Below are positions 40,549 through 47,270 of a stretch of DNA of 47,270 bases, one piece after another. The notes beneath the pieces are model-generated. The model did no database searches, had not been told where the DNA came from, and worked only from the letters and a program-made list of their open reading frames with translations. The stretch is taken from the NCBI GenBank assembly GCA_021776435.1, contig JAJFFW010000116.1, positions 1 to 47,270 of the forward strand. The letters are read 5' to 3'. Each line of letters starts with the position of its first letter. Within the stretch, counting starts at the first letter, position 1. Source of the DNA: Parvularculaceae bacterium (GTDB lineage Bacteria; Pseudomonadota; Alphaproteobacteria; Caulobacterales; Parvularculaceae). The position numbers were made by a program, and so were the translations under genes.

Positions 40549-42672
40549 TCAATTTCCGCGAGCCTGGTGCGTCTGCTTGATGGAATGGTGTTCGCGCCAA
40601 TAGCGCTTCCAGCTTCGCGGCCAGAAGTGGTTGGGCCATAATCTATATTTTCGCCTCAATAAATTTTTGCTCTGTTTTCTCAGGCGACGGCTGGGTTGAC
40701 CCGTAAGGGTGCGATCAACCTTAAGAAACTCTAATTCGTCGGAACCATCCGACGCAGGCGTTTCCTCAAAGATTTCCGGTTCGATAGAAAGAGAGAGTTT
40801 CGATTCTTGGACTGGCTTTACATTTGGCGTTGGCGGCGCTGGCTCTTTCGGATCGTCGTCCAAGAAAATTTCAATGATGTCATCTGCTGGGACTGGCGGT
40901 GGGGGACCAAGCCGTTGTGTATCGAGACCGCCTACGCGCATCACAGGTCGGAAATGCGCCGCCACGTGACCGATTGAAATAGAAGCGCCTTCGAATTCAC
41001 CGGCGTCCATGGGCTTCCCCGCCTGATCGGCAGTTGCTCGCACTTCTATATTTTTGGGATCAGCAACGTTTTCGTCAATGGGAGTAGAAACGATATCTTC
41101 TGAGGGAAGCGTCTGATTCTGTGTTGCAGGTTCTTCACCATCTTTCATGGCAGATTTAATCGTTATTGGATCGTCTTCCTCCCACACGATATCTTCATCA
41201 TCGGTGGACACAGCATTTGACTCCTGATCGGTTTCATCACGGATCATCCGCGTCTCGTTGGGGATGCTCTCGAAACGCGTGACTTGATTGGGGTCGTCGA
41301 GGGCGCCAGACGCTACTCTTTTGCCGGCCTTCACCTTAAGAGATCTCTCGACGTTCGGCTCAGTGGCGGCTGGCTTATTAATTTTTGGTTTTGGCGACGT
41401 AACAGCCTCCTCACTGGAGAACTCTTCCGATAGACGCTCTTGGAGTTTACGCGCGGCGTAAGCTTTTGTGTTGGTCTCTGGTGTAATATCCGTATCGCTG
41501 GCCTCAGTAAGTTCGAGCGAGCGAGCGGGCTTTTCGATATGGTCAGGCTCTTGGGGGCGCTTGGTTTTTGCGGCGGCCTTCTTTTTTGCCCGTGCAATCG
41601 CGGCTGCTTTGCGCTTTAGTTTTTCGTTGGCTTCGGGATCGAGACTCTTGGCCGTCACATCCTCTCTAGCTGTATCATTTTCTGTTCTCGCGCGCGTACT
41701 CGGCTTCGCCCTGCGTTTTCGTGTTGATTGATTGGTCTTTGCTTTTTCCGTTGCTTCTTCAGTTGCAGACGGTGCTTGCACGCTCGAGGGTCGAGCCTTT
41801 GTTTCTGTCGCAAGTTTTGGCGTCGGCGCGCTTGTGCGAAAAAGCGCAGTAAGATCATCCGTAGAAAGAGGTTCAAGCGCCAATAGTTCGCGAACTTCAT
41901 TGACGCGAGATGGTAGAAATTCTGAGAGCGCTCCGACTTTGCCGAGGTGATTGCCCTGCGCCGCAGTAAAGCCAAGCCCACGTAACGCCGCGAGTGACGC
42001 TTGATCTTCGACGCCAACGGCTGTGATCGCAGCATTCGCTTGACTGGCAATATCAAGGAGTTCGGATATCGCACTCAACCCAGGTCCCCGTACGGTGCGG
42101 GCGAACCTTAGAATTGCCGCGCCGCCGGTTTTGATCTCGTCAAAGGGAAAGGGTTCAATCGCGCGTAAAAGATCATTCGCACGTCCGCGGACCTCAATTG
42201 CCAGGCGGGCGCCTGTTGAGGCAAGTCGTTTAAAACTCTCAGCCGATTCCTCAATCGGGGTGTGGACGGGGGGCATCGGGCATTCAAGCGTGATGAGATC
42301 GGCCGGGAAATCGTGCTCACGCAGCAATACGGTCATATGTGTTAGGAAGGCTTCGTCGCTGAGATCGCTCAAGGCTAGATTGATCGATATTCCGGGAGAA
42401 TAAGGTCCGCGCCAGCTGATGTAGCGATCCAAGGCCCGGCCCAGCACATAGCGTGTCAGTTCGCTCATCCGACCCTGAGACTCAAAAAATGATATAAATG
42501 CACCGGGCGGTAACATGCCCAATGTTGAGTGGCGCCAGCGGACAAAGGCCTCCATGCGCGCAAGCGCACCATTCCCGAGGTCAAAGATCGGTTGAAAAAG
42601 AACCTCGAAGTCTTTGTTTTTTAGGGCATTATCTATGTCGACGTTTGAAAGTCGAACAGCTTGCGCGCCCAT
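40549..42672 (-). CDS. Degenerate EAL-domain protein with long charged tail
   Basis: The 707-residue protein begins with an EAL-like domain (about residues 10-250): FEVLFQPIFDLGNGALARMEAFVRW, where the EAL motif is EAF (41-43). Asn98 in INLAL, Glu130, Lys181 and Gln239 are kept, but the metal-binding LDDFG motif is AIEVRG (158-163) and AEGVE is AVGVE. It is therefore unlikely to hydrolyse c-di-GMP and may bind it or a partner. Residues about 270-690 are low-complexity, rich in Lys, Arg, Glu, Ser, Thr and Pro, hence probably disordered. The C-terminus is basic and Trp/Arg-rich. ATG 42672 is chosen for GCGGAGGG six bases before it. Confidence 0.82.
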   Translation of the reverse strand: MGAQAVRLSNVDIDNALKNKDFEVLFQPIFDLGNGALARMEAFVRWRHSTLGMLPPGAFISFFESQGRMSELTRYVLGRALDRYISWRGPYSPGISINLALSDLSDEAFLTHMTVLLREHDFPADLITLECPMPPVHTPIEESAESFKRLASTGARLAIEVRGRANDLLRAIEPFPFDEIKTGGAAILRFARTVRGPGLSAISELLDIASQANAAITAVGVEDQASLAALRGLGFTAAQGNHLGKVGALSEFLPSRVNEVRELLALEPLSTDDLTALFRTSAPTPKLATETKARPSSVQAPSATEEATEKAKTNQSTRKRRAKPSTRARTENDTAREDVTAKSLDPEANEKLKRKAAAIARAKKKAAAKTKRPQEPDHIEKPARSLELTEASDTDITPETNTKAYAARKLQERLSEEFSSEEAVTSPKPKINKPAATEPNVERSLKVKAGKRVASGALDDPNQVTRFESIPNETRMIRDETDQESNAVSTDDEDIVWEEDDPITIKSAMKDGEEPATQNQTLPSEDIVSTPIDENVADPKNIEVRATADQAGKPMDAGEFEGASISIGHVAAHFRPVMRVGGLDTQRLGPPPPVPADDIIEIFLDDDPKEPAPPTPNVKPVQESKLSLSIEPEIFEETPASDGSDELEFLKVDRTLTGQPSRRLRKQSKNLLRRKYRLWPNHFWPRSWKRYWREHHSIKQTHQARGN

Positions 42673-42852
42673 TCTTAGCCCTCCGCGGTCCAGCCGATTG
42701 ATCCACATTCTAGCGATACCCCTATTTTTCTCCCTTCGGGGTTAATTCTCACTGAACAGGAAGCGGCGCACGCTGTTTGATTCAATTGGTCTCAGAATGG
42801 TGCGATTCATGGCTTCGCGCAAACCGTCTCACTACATGTCGGGTGAGGATGT

Positions 42853-43620
42853 CTAGAAGTCGAACTGTTCGCGCAAAGTTCGCTCTTCTAACGAGTGGCC
42901 ACGATCGAAAAGGAGAGTCATTGAAATTGACCGGTCTTCGGCTGCATCAACTGCGATGACGTTTCGAACTTCCTGGTTATCCGCAACTGCAGAAACAGAT
43001 CGCCTCTCGGGATCGATCGCTTCGAATCGGACTTGGGCGCTGAGCGGAAGAAGTGCGCCACGCCACCGTCTCGGGCGAAAAGCGCTAATCGGCGTCAGCG
43101 CCAGGAGCTGAGCGTCAATTAGTAAGATGGGCCCATGAGCGGAGAGATTGTACGCTGTTGAGCCCGCGGGCGTTGATAACAATACCCCGTCACAAGCGAG
43201 CGAGGCCATTCGTACTTTACCGTTTACGATGATTCTGACGTGAGCACTCTGCCGAGTTTGGCGGAAGAGGGAAATCTCGTTAATCGCCATAGCGGAGTGC
43301 CGTTCTCCATCTACAGTTTCCGCCATCATGGCGAGCGGATGGATGATCGCGGGTTCCGCTTCCGCGATCCGATCGGGTAACCCATCGAGATCGTAAGTAT
43401 TCATTAAAAATCCAACTGCGCCGAAGTTGACCCCGTAGATGGGTTTCCCTTCGGTCATGTGTTTATGCAGGGTTTCGAGCATCAACCCATCGCCGCCCAC
43501 CGGAACGATAATGTCCGCGTCCTCCGCGCTGACGTGACCGTAGCGCGCCCGTAATAATTGACACGCATCAGCGGCTTCAGGTTTGGGGCTCGCCAGAAAT
43601 GAGAGCTTTTGCCGAGTCAT
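42853..43620 (-). CDS. nadK: NAD kinase NadK
   Basis: NadK phosphorylates NAD+ to NADP+. The 255-residue protein has the GGDG motif (residues 42-45), GVNFGAVGFLMN, an AINEISLFR segment (the NE/S motif) and LLSTPAGSTAYNLSAHGPIL. Length is normal for an alphaproteobacterial NadK. It is divergent from the class II aldolase gene across a 217-base gap. Confidence 0.92.
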   Translation of the reverse strand: MTRQKLSFLASPKPEAADACQLLRARYGHVSAEDADIIVPVGGDGLMLETLHKHMTEGKPIYGVNFGAVGFLMNTYDLDGLPDRIAEAEPAIIHPLAMMAETVDGERHSAMAINEISLFRQTRQSAHVRIIVNGKVRMASLACDGVLLSTPAGSTAYNLSAHGPILLIDAQLLALTPISAFRPRRWRGALLPLSAQVRFEAIDPERRSVSAVADNQEVRNVIAVDAAEDRSISMTLLFDRGHSLEERTLREQFDF

Positions 43621-43837
43621 TCGTCACCATATTTCACTGCTTCGCGCCTCTCGCGAATGTATATGATAGTAGTCGTTGGGAAATTCACAAACGCCTTGTT
43701 GCTCTCTTCTACCTTCTGACGGCGGGATGCGCGCCGGCAGCTTTCCGGCGTCAGGTAGGCCTGAGATGTGTAATTTACAGGTGCGTATCAGCCTTGTGAT
43801 GGAATAAGGTAGAGATTGTTCGAAGCGGAGAAGAACG

Positions 43838-44680
43838 ATGAACGCGCAAATGGAAAAAATTAAAGCTGACGACGGCGTGCAGCAGGCGCCAGGGTTTTCG
43901 GTCCCTGACCCACTGAGCCTGATAAGCCTGAAAGGGAAGGTGAGCGATGAGGAATGGAGTCTTCGCTGTTCGCTCGCGGCTGTTTATCGTCTAGCTGCGA
44001 TCTATGGGTGGGACGACATGATTTTCACCCATATTTCGGTTCGATGTCCGGATGAGGGTGGAAAGCCGCGTTTTTTGATAAATCCGTATGGCGTGTTTTT
44101 CGACGAAATGACGGCGTCCGCCCTTTTGAAGATTGACGTTGACGGCAATGTCGTTGTGGATAGCCCATATTTTAGCAATCCGGCGGGATTTACGATCCAC
44201 AGTGCGCTCCATATTGCGCGTGAGGACGCGCATTGCGCCCTTCATCTGCACACCCCTTATGGTGTGGCTGTGTCGGCCCAGGAGGGTGGTTTACGGCGCT
44301 ACACTCAGTTCGCCATGATTGTTCATGATGATGTCGCTTATCATGACTATGAAGGGATTGCGACGAACCTTGATGAGCGCGATCGGCTTGTTCGCGATAT
44401 GGGTCTCCACAACTTTCTGATCTTGAGAAATCACGGCACGCTGACCGTCGGCGCCAATTGCGCAACGGCGTTTTTGCGAATGTACTTTCTTGAACAAGCT
44501 TGCAAAACACAGATTCTCGCGCAATCAGACACCAAACCACCCCATGAAGAACCCCCTCAGCGCGCCGCAAAAGTTTTGCAGCAAGGGGCGCCTGCTTTCG
44601 TGCCGGGCATTGGTGACAATCTCGCATGGCCAGGGCTTTTAAGAAAACTGGGCCGGGAAAATCCTGGCTATGACCAATAG
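43838..44680 (+). CDS. Class II aldolase/adducin family protein
   Basis: A 280-residue cytoplasmic protein of the class II aldolase/adducin family. It has YGWDDMIFTHISVRCPDEG, a DEMTASALLKID segment, a His pair in CALHLHTPYGVAVSAQ and LRNHGTLTVG, all zinc-ligand or active-site motifs of the family. This non-sugar-phosphate branch has uncertain substrates. GGAG appears upstream of the ATG. It converges with the cytochrome gene after about 23 bases. Confidence 0.88.
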   Translation: MNAQMEKIKADDGVQQAPGFSVPDPLSLISLKGKVSDEEWSLRCSLAAVYRLAAIYGWDDMIFTHISVRCPDEGGKPRFLINPYGVFFDEMTASALLKIDVDGNVVVDSPYFSNPAGFTIHSALHIAREDAHCALHLHTPYGVAVSAQEGGLRRYTQFAMIVHDDVAYHDYEGIATNLDERDRLVRDMGLHNFLILRNHGTLTVGANCATAFLRMYFLEQACKTQILAQSDTKPPHEEPPQRAAKVLQQGAPAFVPGIGDNLAWPGLLRKLGRENPGYDQ

Positions 44681-44703
44681 ACCGTGTCTTCGCGACTGAA
44701 GGC

Positions 44704-45210
44704 TTATCTCGGGTTTTCGTCTTCGGCGGTCTGTTTGTCTGTCAGGCTTTTCAAATAAGCGATGATGGCGCGGCGTTTCTCCAGGTCCTTGACGCCTGCA
44801 AACGCCATAATATTGCCGGGGATGAGGTTCTGCGGCTTCTCAATATAGGCGTCCAGGTTTTCATCATTCCAGATGATGTCTGTAGAGCGAAATGCATTTG
44901 AATAGGAATAATTGGGAAGCCTTGCGGCTGGCGCGCCATAAACGCCATACAGATTAGGGCCTTGCCTGGGTGGGGCGTCCGGCGCGACGCCATGGCAAAT
45001 CGCGCAGACCGTAAAAGCGCGCTTGCCGAGTTGGGCGAGGTCAACGGGTCCCGGATCGGAAACCGCGAGGAGATTTGTTTTATTGATTTTGTCAGCTTCA
45101 ACAGCGGATTCTGGTTTCTTATTTTCTGGAGCGGCGGCTTCTTCTCCGCCACAACTTGAGAGCAGGGAAGCGAATGCTGGAACGATAATTTTTATGAAAT
45201 TGGTTTTCAT
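44704..45210 (-). CDS. c-type cytochrome lipoprotein
   Basis: A 168-residue exported cytochrome. Signal MKTNFIKIIVPAFASLLSSC gives lipid Cys20, followed by a Lys/Glu/Ala-rich spacer. The heme site is CAICH (residues 69-73), and Met135 in IPGNIMAFAGV is the likely axial ligand, fitting a class I mono-heme cytochrome of the c2/c550 type. It would need the Ccm system, part of which is in this window. The partner oxidoreductase is not evident. Confidence 0.88.
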   Translation of the reverse strand: MKTNFIKIIVPAFASLLSSCGGEEAAAPENKKPESAVEADKINKTNLLAVSDPGPVDLAQLGKRAFTVCAICHGVAPDAPPRQGPNLYGVYGAPAARLPNYSYSNAFRSTDIIWNDENLDAYIEKPQNLIPGNIMAFAGVKDLEKRRAIIAYLKSLTDKQTAEDENPR

Positions 45211-45407
45211 TCGGGTCGATTATCCTTATTAGCCCCCTCTAGTCATAGCGGTCACAATCCTATATCGGAAGGCCGTCGCCGCATTCCAATCGAACTGACA
45301 CTGAGGTTCATAACAGACTCAGGAAAGACGAGTCGGTCGAGCAGGGCTGGAAACTCATCAACATGACCGGTTTTGTTCTTGGCTCAAATTCAACATCGTA
45401 AGGCCGG

Positions 45408-45701
45408 TCACACGTGCTTTAGCTCTAGCGGTTCGATCTGACTCGCGTCTGTATCGTCGATTGTGGCGACATCATAATTGGTTTGCAGGTTCATCCAAAA
45501 TTGTGGCGTTGTCCCGAACGCATTAGCGAGGCGCATCGCCGTGTCGACGGTCATCCGGGTTGCTTCGTTCACCAGGCGTTCAATACGCGTGCGCGGAACA
45601 CCGAGGTGGCGAGCCAGGCGCCCTGGTGATATGTTAGTCGGTATTAAATACTCATCCCGCAAAATGCGGCCGGGATGCACCGCAATCTTTAGAACTGTCA
45701 T
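45408..45701 (-). CDS. higA: HigA-type antitoxin
   Basis: A 97-residue XRE-family antitoxin with the HigA/VapI pattern: HPGRILRDEYL, a helix-turn-helix (SPGRLARHLGVPRTRIERLV, then NEATRMTVDTAMRLANAFG), and FWMNLQTNYDV. It starts 15 bases after the toxin stop. It would neutralise the toxin and bind the paired palindromes upstream of the toxin gene. Confidence 0.93.
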   Translation of the reverse strand: MTVLKIAVHPGRILRDEYLIPTNISPGRLARHLGVPRTRIERLVNEATRMTVDTAMRLANAFGTTPQFWMNLQTNYDVATIDDTDASQIEPLELKHV

Positions 45702-45716
45702 CGGTGGGGCTTCCTG

Positions 45717-46001
45717 TTAGCTGTGGTAATCAACAATCTCCACGTTTGCCGCGCCCGCCGCCGTCCAGATAAAGCAAACGCGATATTGCTGGTTGATGCG
45801 AATAGAATGCTGACCTCTCCGGGCGCCCTTCAGCACTTCAAGTCTGTTTCCCGGCGGGGATCTTAAATCATTCAATTCAACCGCCGCATTGATCATAGCC
45901 AGTTTGTTTTCCGCGATGGCGATAAGCTCTTGGGGAAAGCCTCTAACGCGCCGTCCTTCGGCGATGCCTCGAGCGATCTTTCCTTTGAGAGACCTGATCA
46001 T
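45717..46001 (-). CDS. higB: HigB-type toxin (RelE-like)
   Basis: A 94-residue RelE-superfamily toxin with KIARGIAEGRRVRGFP, LEVLKGARRGQHSIRINQQYRVCFIW and a C-terminal VEIVDYHS, as in HigB toxins that cleave mRNA at the ribosome. The toxin-first order (higB then higA) is typical of higBA loci. The predicted transcription start gives a very short leader with no clear ribosome site. Confidence 0.93.
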   Translation of the reverse strand: MIRSLKGKIARGIAEGRRVRGFPQELIAIAENKLAMINAAVELNDLRSPPGNRLEVLKGARRGQHSIRINQQYRVCFIWTAAGAANVEIVDYHS

Positions 46002-46010
46002 GAATCGTAT

Positions 46011-46059
46011 GTATCACACCATGATACCTATATCAATAGTCCGTATCAAATGATGATAC
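46011..46059 (-). promoter_or_regulatory. higBA promoter with two identical palindromic operators
   Basis: GTATCA-N5-TGATAC occurs twice, at 46011-46027 and 46043-46059, 32 bases centre to centre (about three helical turns). On the minus strand, TTGATA (46044-46049) and TATCAT (46021-46026) are separated by exactly 17 bases. Each differs from the sigma-70 consensus at one base. One palindrome covers the -10 and the other the -35. Autorepression by HigA is the expected role. Confidence 0.75.
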
Positions 46060-46099
46060 GATCATTTGTAGGAAATTATTGAAACAATATAGCAGGTTT

Positions 46100-46115
46100 T
46101 CCGCTAAGTAGCGGA
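46100..46115. repeat. Palindrome upstream of the higBA operators
   Basis: TCCGCTA-AG-TAGCGGA is a perfect 7-bp inverted repeat with a 2-base loop. It lies between the higBA promoter and tRNA-Thr. The following stretch to 46274 is rich in C and G homopolymers and shows no gene. Confidence 0.35.
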
Positions 46116-46274
46116 GTTTGGGGCGCGCCCCCGCCGTGAACAGGTTGGGAACACACTGTGGGGTTTCTGTGGGGACTTGCTGCACTCAAATCCCCCCAGT
46201 GGTCCCCATTTGCCCCATTTTCGGGGTTGCGCGCCCGGCCTGAAACGTCCTAGAACCCGCATAATTGTTGACGT

Positions 46275-46350
46275 GCCGCAATAGCTCAGCTGGTAGAGCA
46301 CCTGATTTGTAATCAGGGGGTCGGGAGTTCGAGTCTCTCTTGCGGCACCA
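46275..46350 (+). tRNA. tRNA-Thr(UGU)
   Basis: A 76-base cloverleaf with encoded CCA: acceptor GCCGCAA/TTGCGGC, D arm GCTC/GAGC, anticodon stem CCTGA/TCAGG with loop TTTGTAA (anticodon TGT), T arm GGGAG/CTCTC with one wobble pair, discriminator A. The IS481-type remnant begins 15 bases downstream. Confidence 0.93.
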
Positions 46351-46364
46351 TTACCACGTGGGTC

Positions 46365-46410
46365 CGACCCGGAGACATGGGTAACAGATTGTCCCTAAGA
46401 CATAGGTGAC
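46365..46410. repeat. Left terminal inverted repeat of IS481-type remnant
   Basis: Outer copy at 46365-46385 and inner copy AAGACATAGGTGAC at 46397-46410, both sharing the GACATRGGTRAC core. Confidence 0.65.
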
Positions 46411-46607
46411 AATCTCGCGCCGAACGGATTGTCGATAGGTTGCAAGGTTTTCTGCTCCAGGTCGATATAGCCAAGATCATAATGCATGAAGCTTGTCAGC
46501 CAAATGCCGTCCTCGACCTCTTTGATTCCAAGGCGCTGACCGGCGAGGACTGTTGAGATATTGATTTTCTTGCGGTGCATGCAGATGCGCCCGCAAGACG
46601 TGACCAA
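46395..46607 (-). pseudogene. C-terminal fragment of IS481-family transposase
   Basis: About 70 residues remain: the VTSCGRICMHRKKIN start, STVLAGQRLGIKEVEDGIWL, FMHYDLGYIDLE and a NPFGARLSPMS end. This matches the C-terminal beta domain that follows the DDE core in IS481-type transposases. The helix-turn-helix and catalytic core are missing, so no active enzyme is made. The apparent start codon (TTG) is only the first in-frame start inside the deleted gene. Confidence 0.8.
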
Positions 46608-46611
46608 AAGT

Positions 46612-46655
46612 GTTACCCATGTGTCCGGTACAAAACGTTACCTATGTCTCGGGTC
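46612..46655. repeat. Right terminal inverted repeat of IS481-type remnant
   Basis: Inner copy GTTACCCATGTGTCCGG (46612-46628) and outer copy GTTACCTATGTCTCGGGTCG (46636-46655), inverted relative to the left end. Confidence 0.65.
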
Positions 46656-46956
46656 GCTCAGTGTAAATCAACAACTTATTTGAAATTCCAACTTGCTCGG
46701 CCAAGCGTGATCCTATGCGCCGCCGCTGGACCACCTTGTGGTCGGGGTTCACACTCCGTGCAAAGCGCACATTAAGGCATGCCGCCGCCTTGGCTTCTTT
46801 CGAGCAGGCGATGACGACGGTGCTATCGCCGGCGTTCTCGAACGGCGCCACGCTAACCGGCCGCCCGCGCAAAGCGGCCATTGCCTGCTGCATGACAGAT
46901 GCAAAGAAACCATCAAAATCGAGATAAAGCCGTTCTATTGTCGCCGGTTTACGCAT
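46642..46956 (-). pseudogene. Truncated Y-family DNA polymerase (DinB/ImpB-like) gene
   Basis: ATG 46956 opens a frame with the Y-family catalytic start LYLDFDGFFASVMQQAMAAL, RGRPVSVAPFE, and VVIACSKEAKA, all family motifs of the palm/finger region (Asp and Phe of DFDGFF). Similarity fades after about residue 65, and the frame ends at 46642 inside the IS481-type inverted repeat. The rest of the polymerase is absent. A SOS box lies 47 bases upstream. It is most likely a gene truncated by the mobile element. Confidence 0.75.
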
Positions 46957-47003
46957 GACTGATTCCGTTCGGCCCGAACCTGTTCCGACCGCCGGAGTTA
47001 TAA

Positions 47004-47018
47004 GAACAAAATGAGAAC
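47004..47018. promoter_or_regulatory. LexA SOS box upstream of truncated Y-family polymerase
   Basis: GAAC (47004-47007), 7 bases, GAAC (47015-47018) matches the alphaproteobacterial LexA consensus. On the gene's strand it reads GTTCTCATTTTGTTC. Its place before a DinB/ImpB-like fragment strongly supports it. Confidence 0.75.
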
Positions 47019-47270
47019 AAAAGAGTCGGGCCACTTGCGTCGAGGGCGATGAAGATTGTTCCCGGCGAGAACGAGGTTGACGGTTGCGACCGCAAAGCCC
47101 CACCGCATCAAACGATGGACGGCAAGGGTGATGCGCGCCCGACGCGCTATAATGGCTGAAGTCCGCCGTCATTGCCTAAGACACCGAAATTCGGCAGAGC
47201 TATGCGCTGTGGGGCAATGAAACGAGAGCCAATGCGATGGAAAACGCCAGGCGGACGCCTGAATGCTGGA
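47019..47270. other. Right edge with no recognised gene
   Basis: No convincing gene is visible in the last 252 bases. A short plus-strand frame (37 codons) starts near 47048, and another opens at 47217 and runs off the window; neither has a recognised motif. Confidence 0.4.

Larger units (their letters stand above)
46365..46655. mobile_element. Internally deleted IS481-type element
   Basis: The unit of about 291 bases is bounded by near-perfect inverted ends: CGACCCGGAGACATGGGTAAC (46365-46385) and, reversed, CGACCCGAGACATAGGTAAC (46636-46655). Each end has a second inner ACATRGGTRAC copy (near 46400-46410 left, 46612-46623 right), as in IS481-type ends. Only the last ~70 codons of the transposase remain between them. 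It is thus a non-autonomous, MITE-like derivative or a decayed copy. No target duplication was seen. Confidence 0.75.

Noticed and set aside
42867-42881. GTTC-N7-GTTC pattern
   Set aside because: It lies inside the last codons of nadK rather than in front of any gene, so it is probably chance.
43599-43799. 66-codon plus-strand frame in the nadK-aldolase gap
   Set aside because: It overlaps the start of nadK on the other strand and has no ribosome site or recognised motif.
46642-47172. 176-codon minus-strand frame as one protein
   Set aside because: The first 72 residues have no family features and span the SOS box region; the polymerase motifs start at the ATG at 46956.
46275-47270. tRNA-Thr as an integration site
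   Set aside because: I saw no direct repeat of the tRNA 3' end downstream and no integrase gene within the window.

Overview
The window looks like chromosomal DNA of an alphaproteobacterium, probably a marine, Caulobacter/Hyphomonas/Parvularcula-like lineage. This rests on several things. Its division cluster runs murB-ddl-ftsQ-ftsA-ftsZ-lpxC-bamD-recN-ligA. A CtrA-type box (TTAA-N7-TTAAC) and a GANTC site lie in front of ftsZ. It has SOS boxes of the alphaproteobacterial form GAAC-N7-GAAC, a System I cytochrome c maturation fragment and a CobT-type protein. I cannot name the genus from sequence alone.

Region by region: (a) 1-12145, plus strand: the tail of the dcw cluster, then lipid A synthesis (lpxC), outer-membrane assembly (bamD), repair (recN) and replication (ligA). 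(b) 12160-18733, minus strand: uvrD under an SOS box, an AhpD-like peroxidase-related protein, a secreted TraB-like protein, prmA and an aminopeptidase P gene. (c) 18734-23726: a DUF1508 gene broken by an in-frame amber stop, a secreted hypothetical protein, an arsM-type arsenite methyltransferase, an M28 lipoprotein peptidase and a SIMPL-domain lipoprotein. The last two converge on a perfect hairpin. (d) 24103-28251: an MFS transporter, a TonB-dependent receptor carrying an EF-hand-like loop, and tRNA-Ile(CAU). (e) 28321-32173, minus strand: a glycosyltransferase and an AGE-type epimerase, then ccmB, ccmA and a short ccmD. ccmC is not present here. (f) 32503-37488, plus strand: a complete branched-chain 2-oxoacid dehydrogenase operon (E1 alpha, E1 beta, E2, E3). 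(g) 37571-43620, minus strand: a phytase-like esterase, cobT without cobS, a large protein with a degenerate EAL domain and a long charged tail, and NAD kinase. (h) 43838-45210: a class II aldolase/adducin protein and a c-type cytochrome lipoprotein. (i) 45408-47270: a small accessory patch with a higBA toxin-antitoxin pair, tRNA-Thr(UGU), a deleted IS481-type element and a Y-family polymerase gene fragment that still carries its SOS box.

Most of the window is housekeeping. The least ordinary parts are the higBA control region, where two identical palindromes sit on the -10 and -35. Others are the SOS-box polymerase gene cut by the IS481 remnant, the amber-interrupted DUF1508 gene, the catalytically degenerate EAL protein with a disordered charged tail, the ccmD-ccmA-ccmB order without ccmC, and the EF-hand-like loop inside the TonB receptor. 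I did not find a convincing, wholly new multi-gene system.
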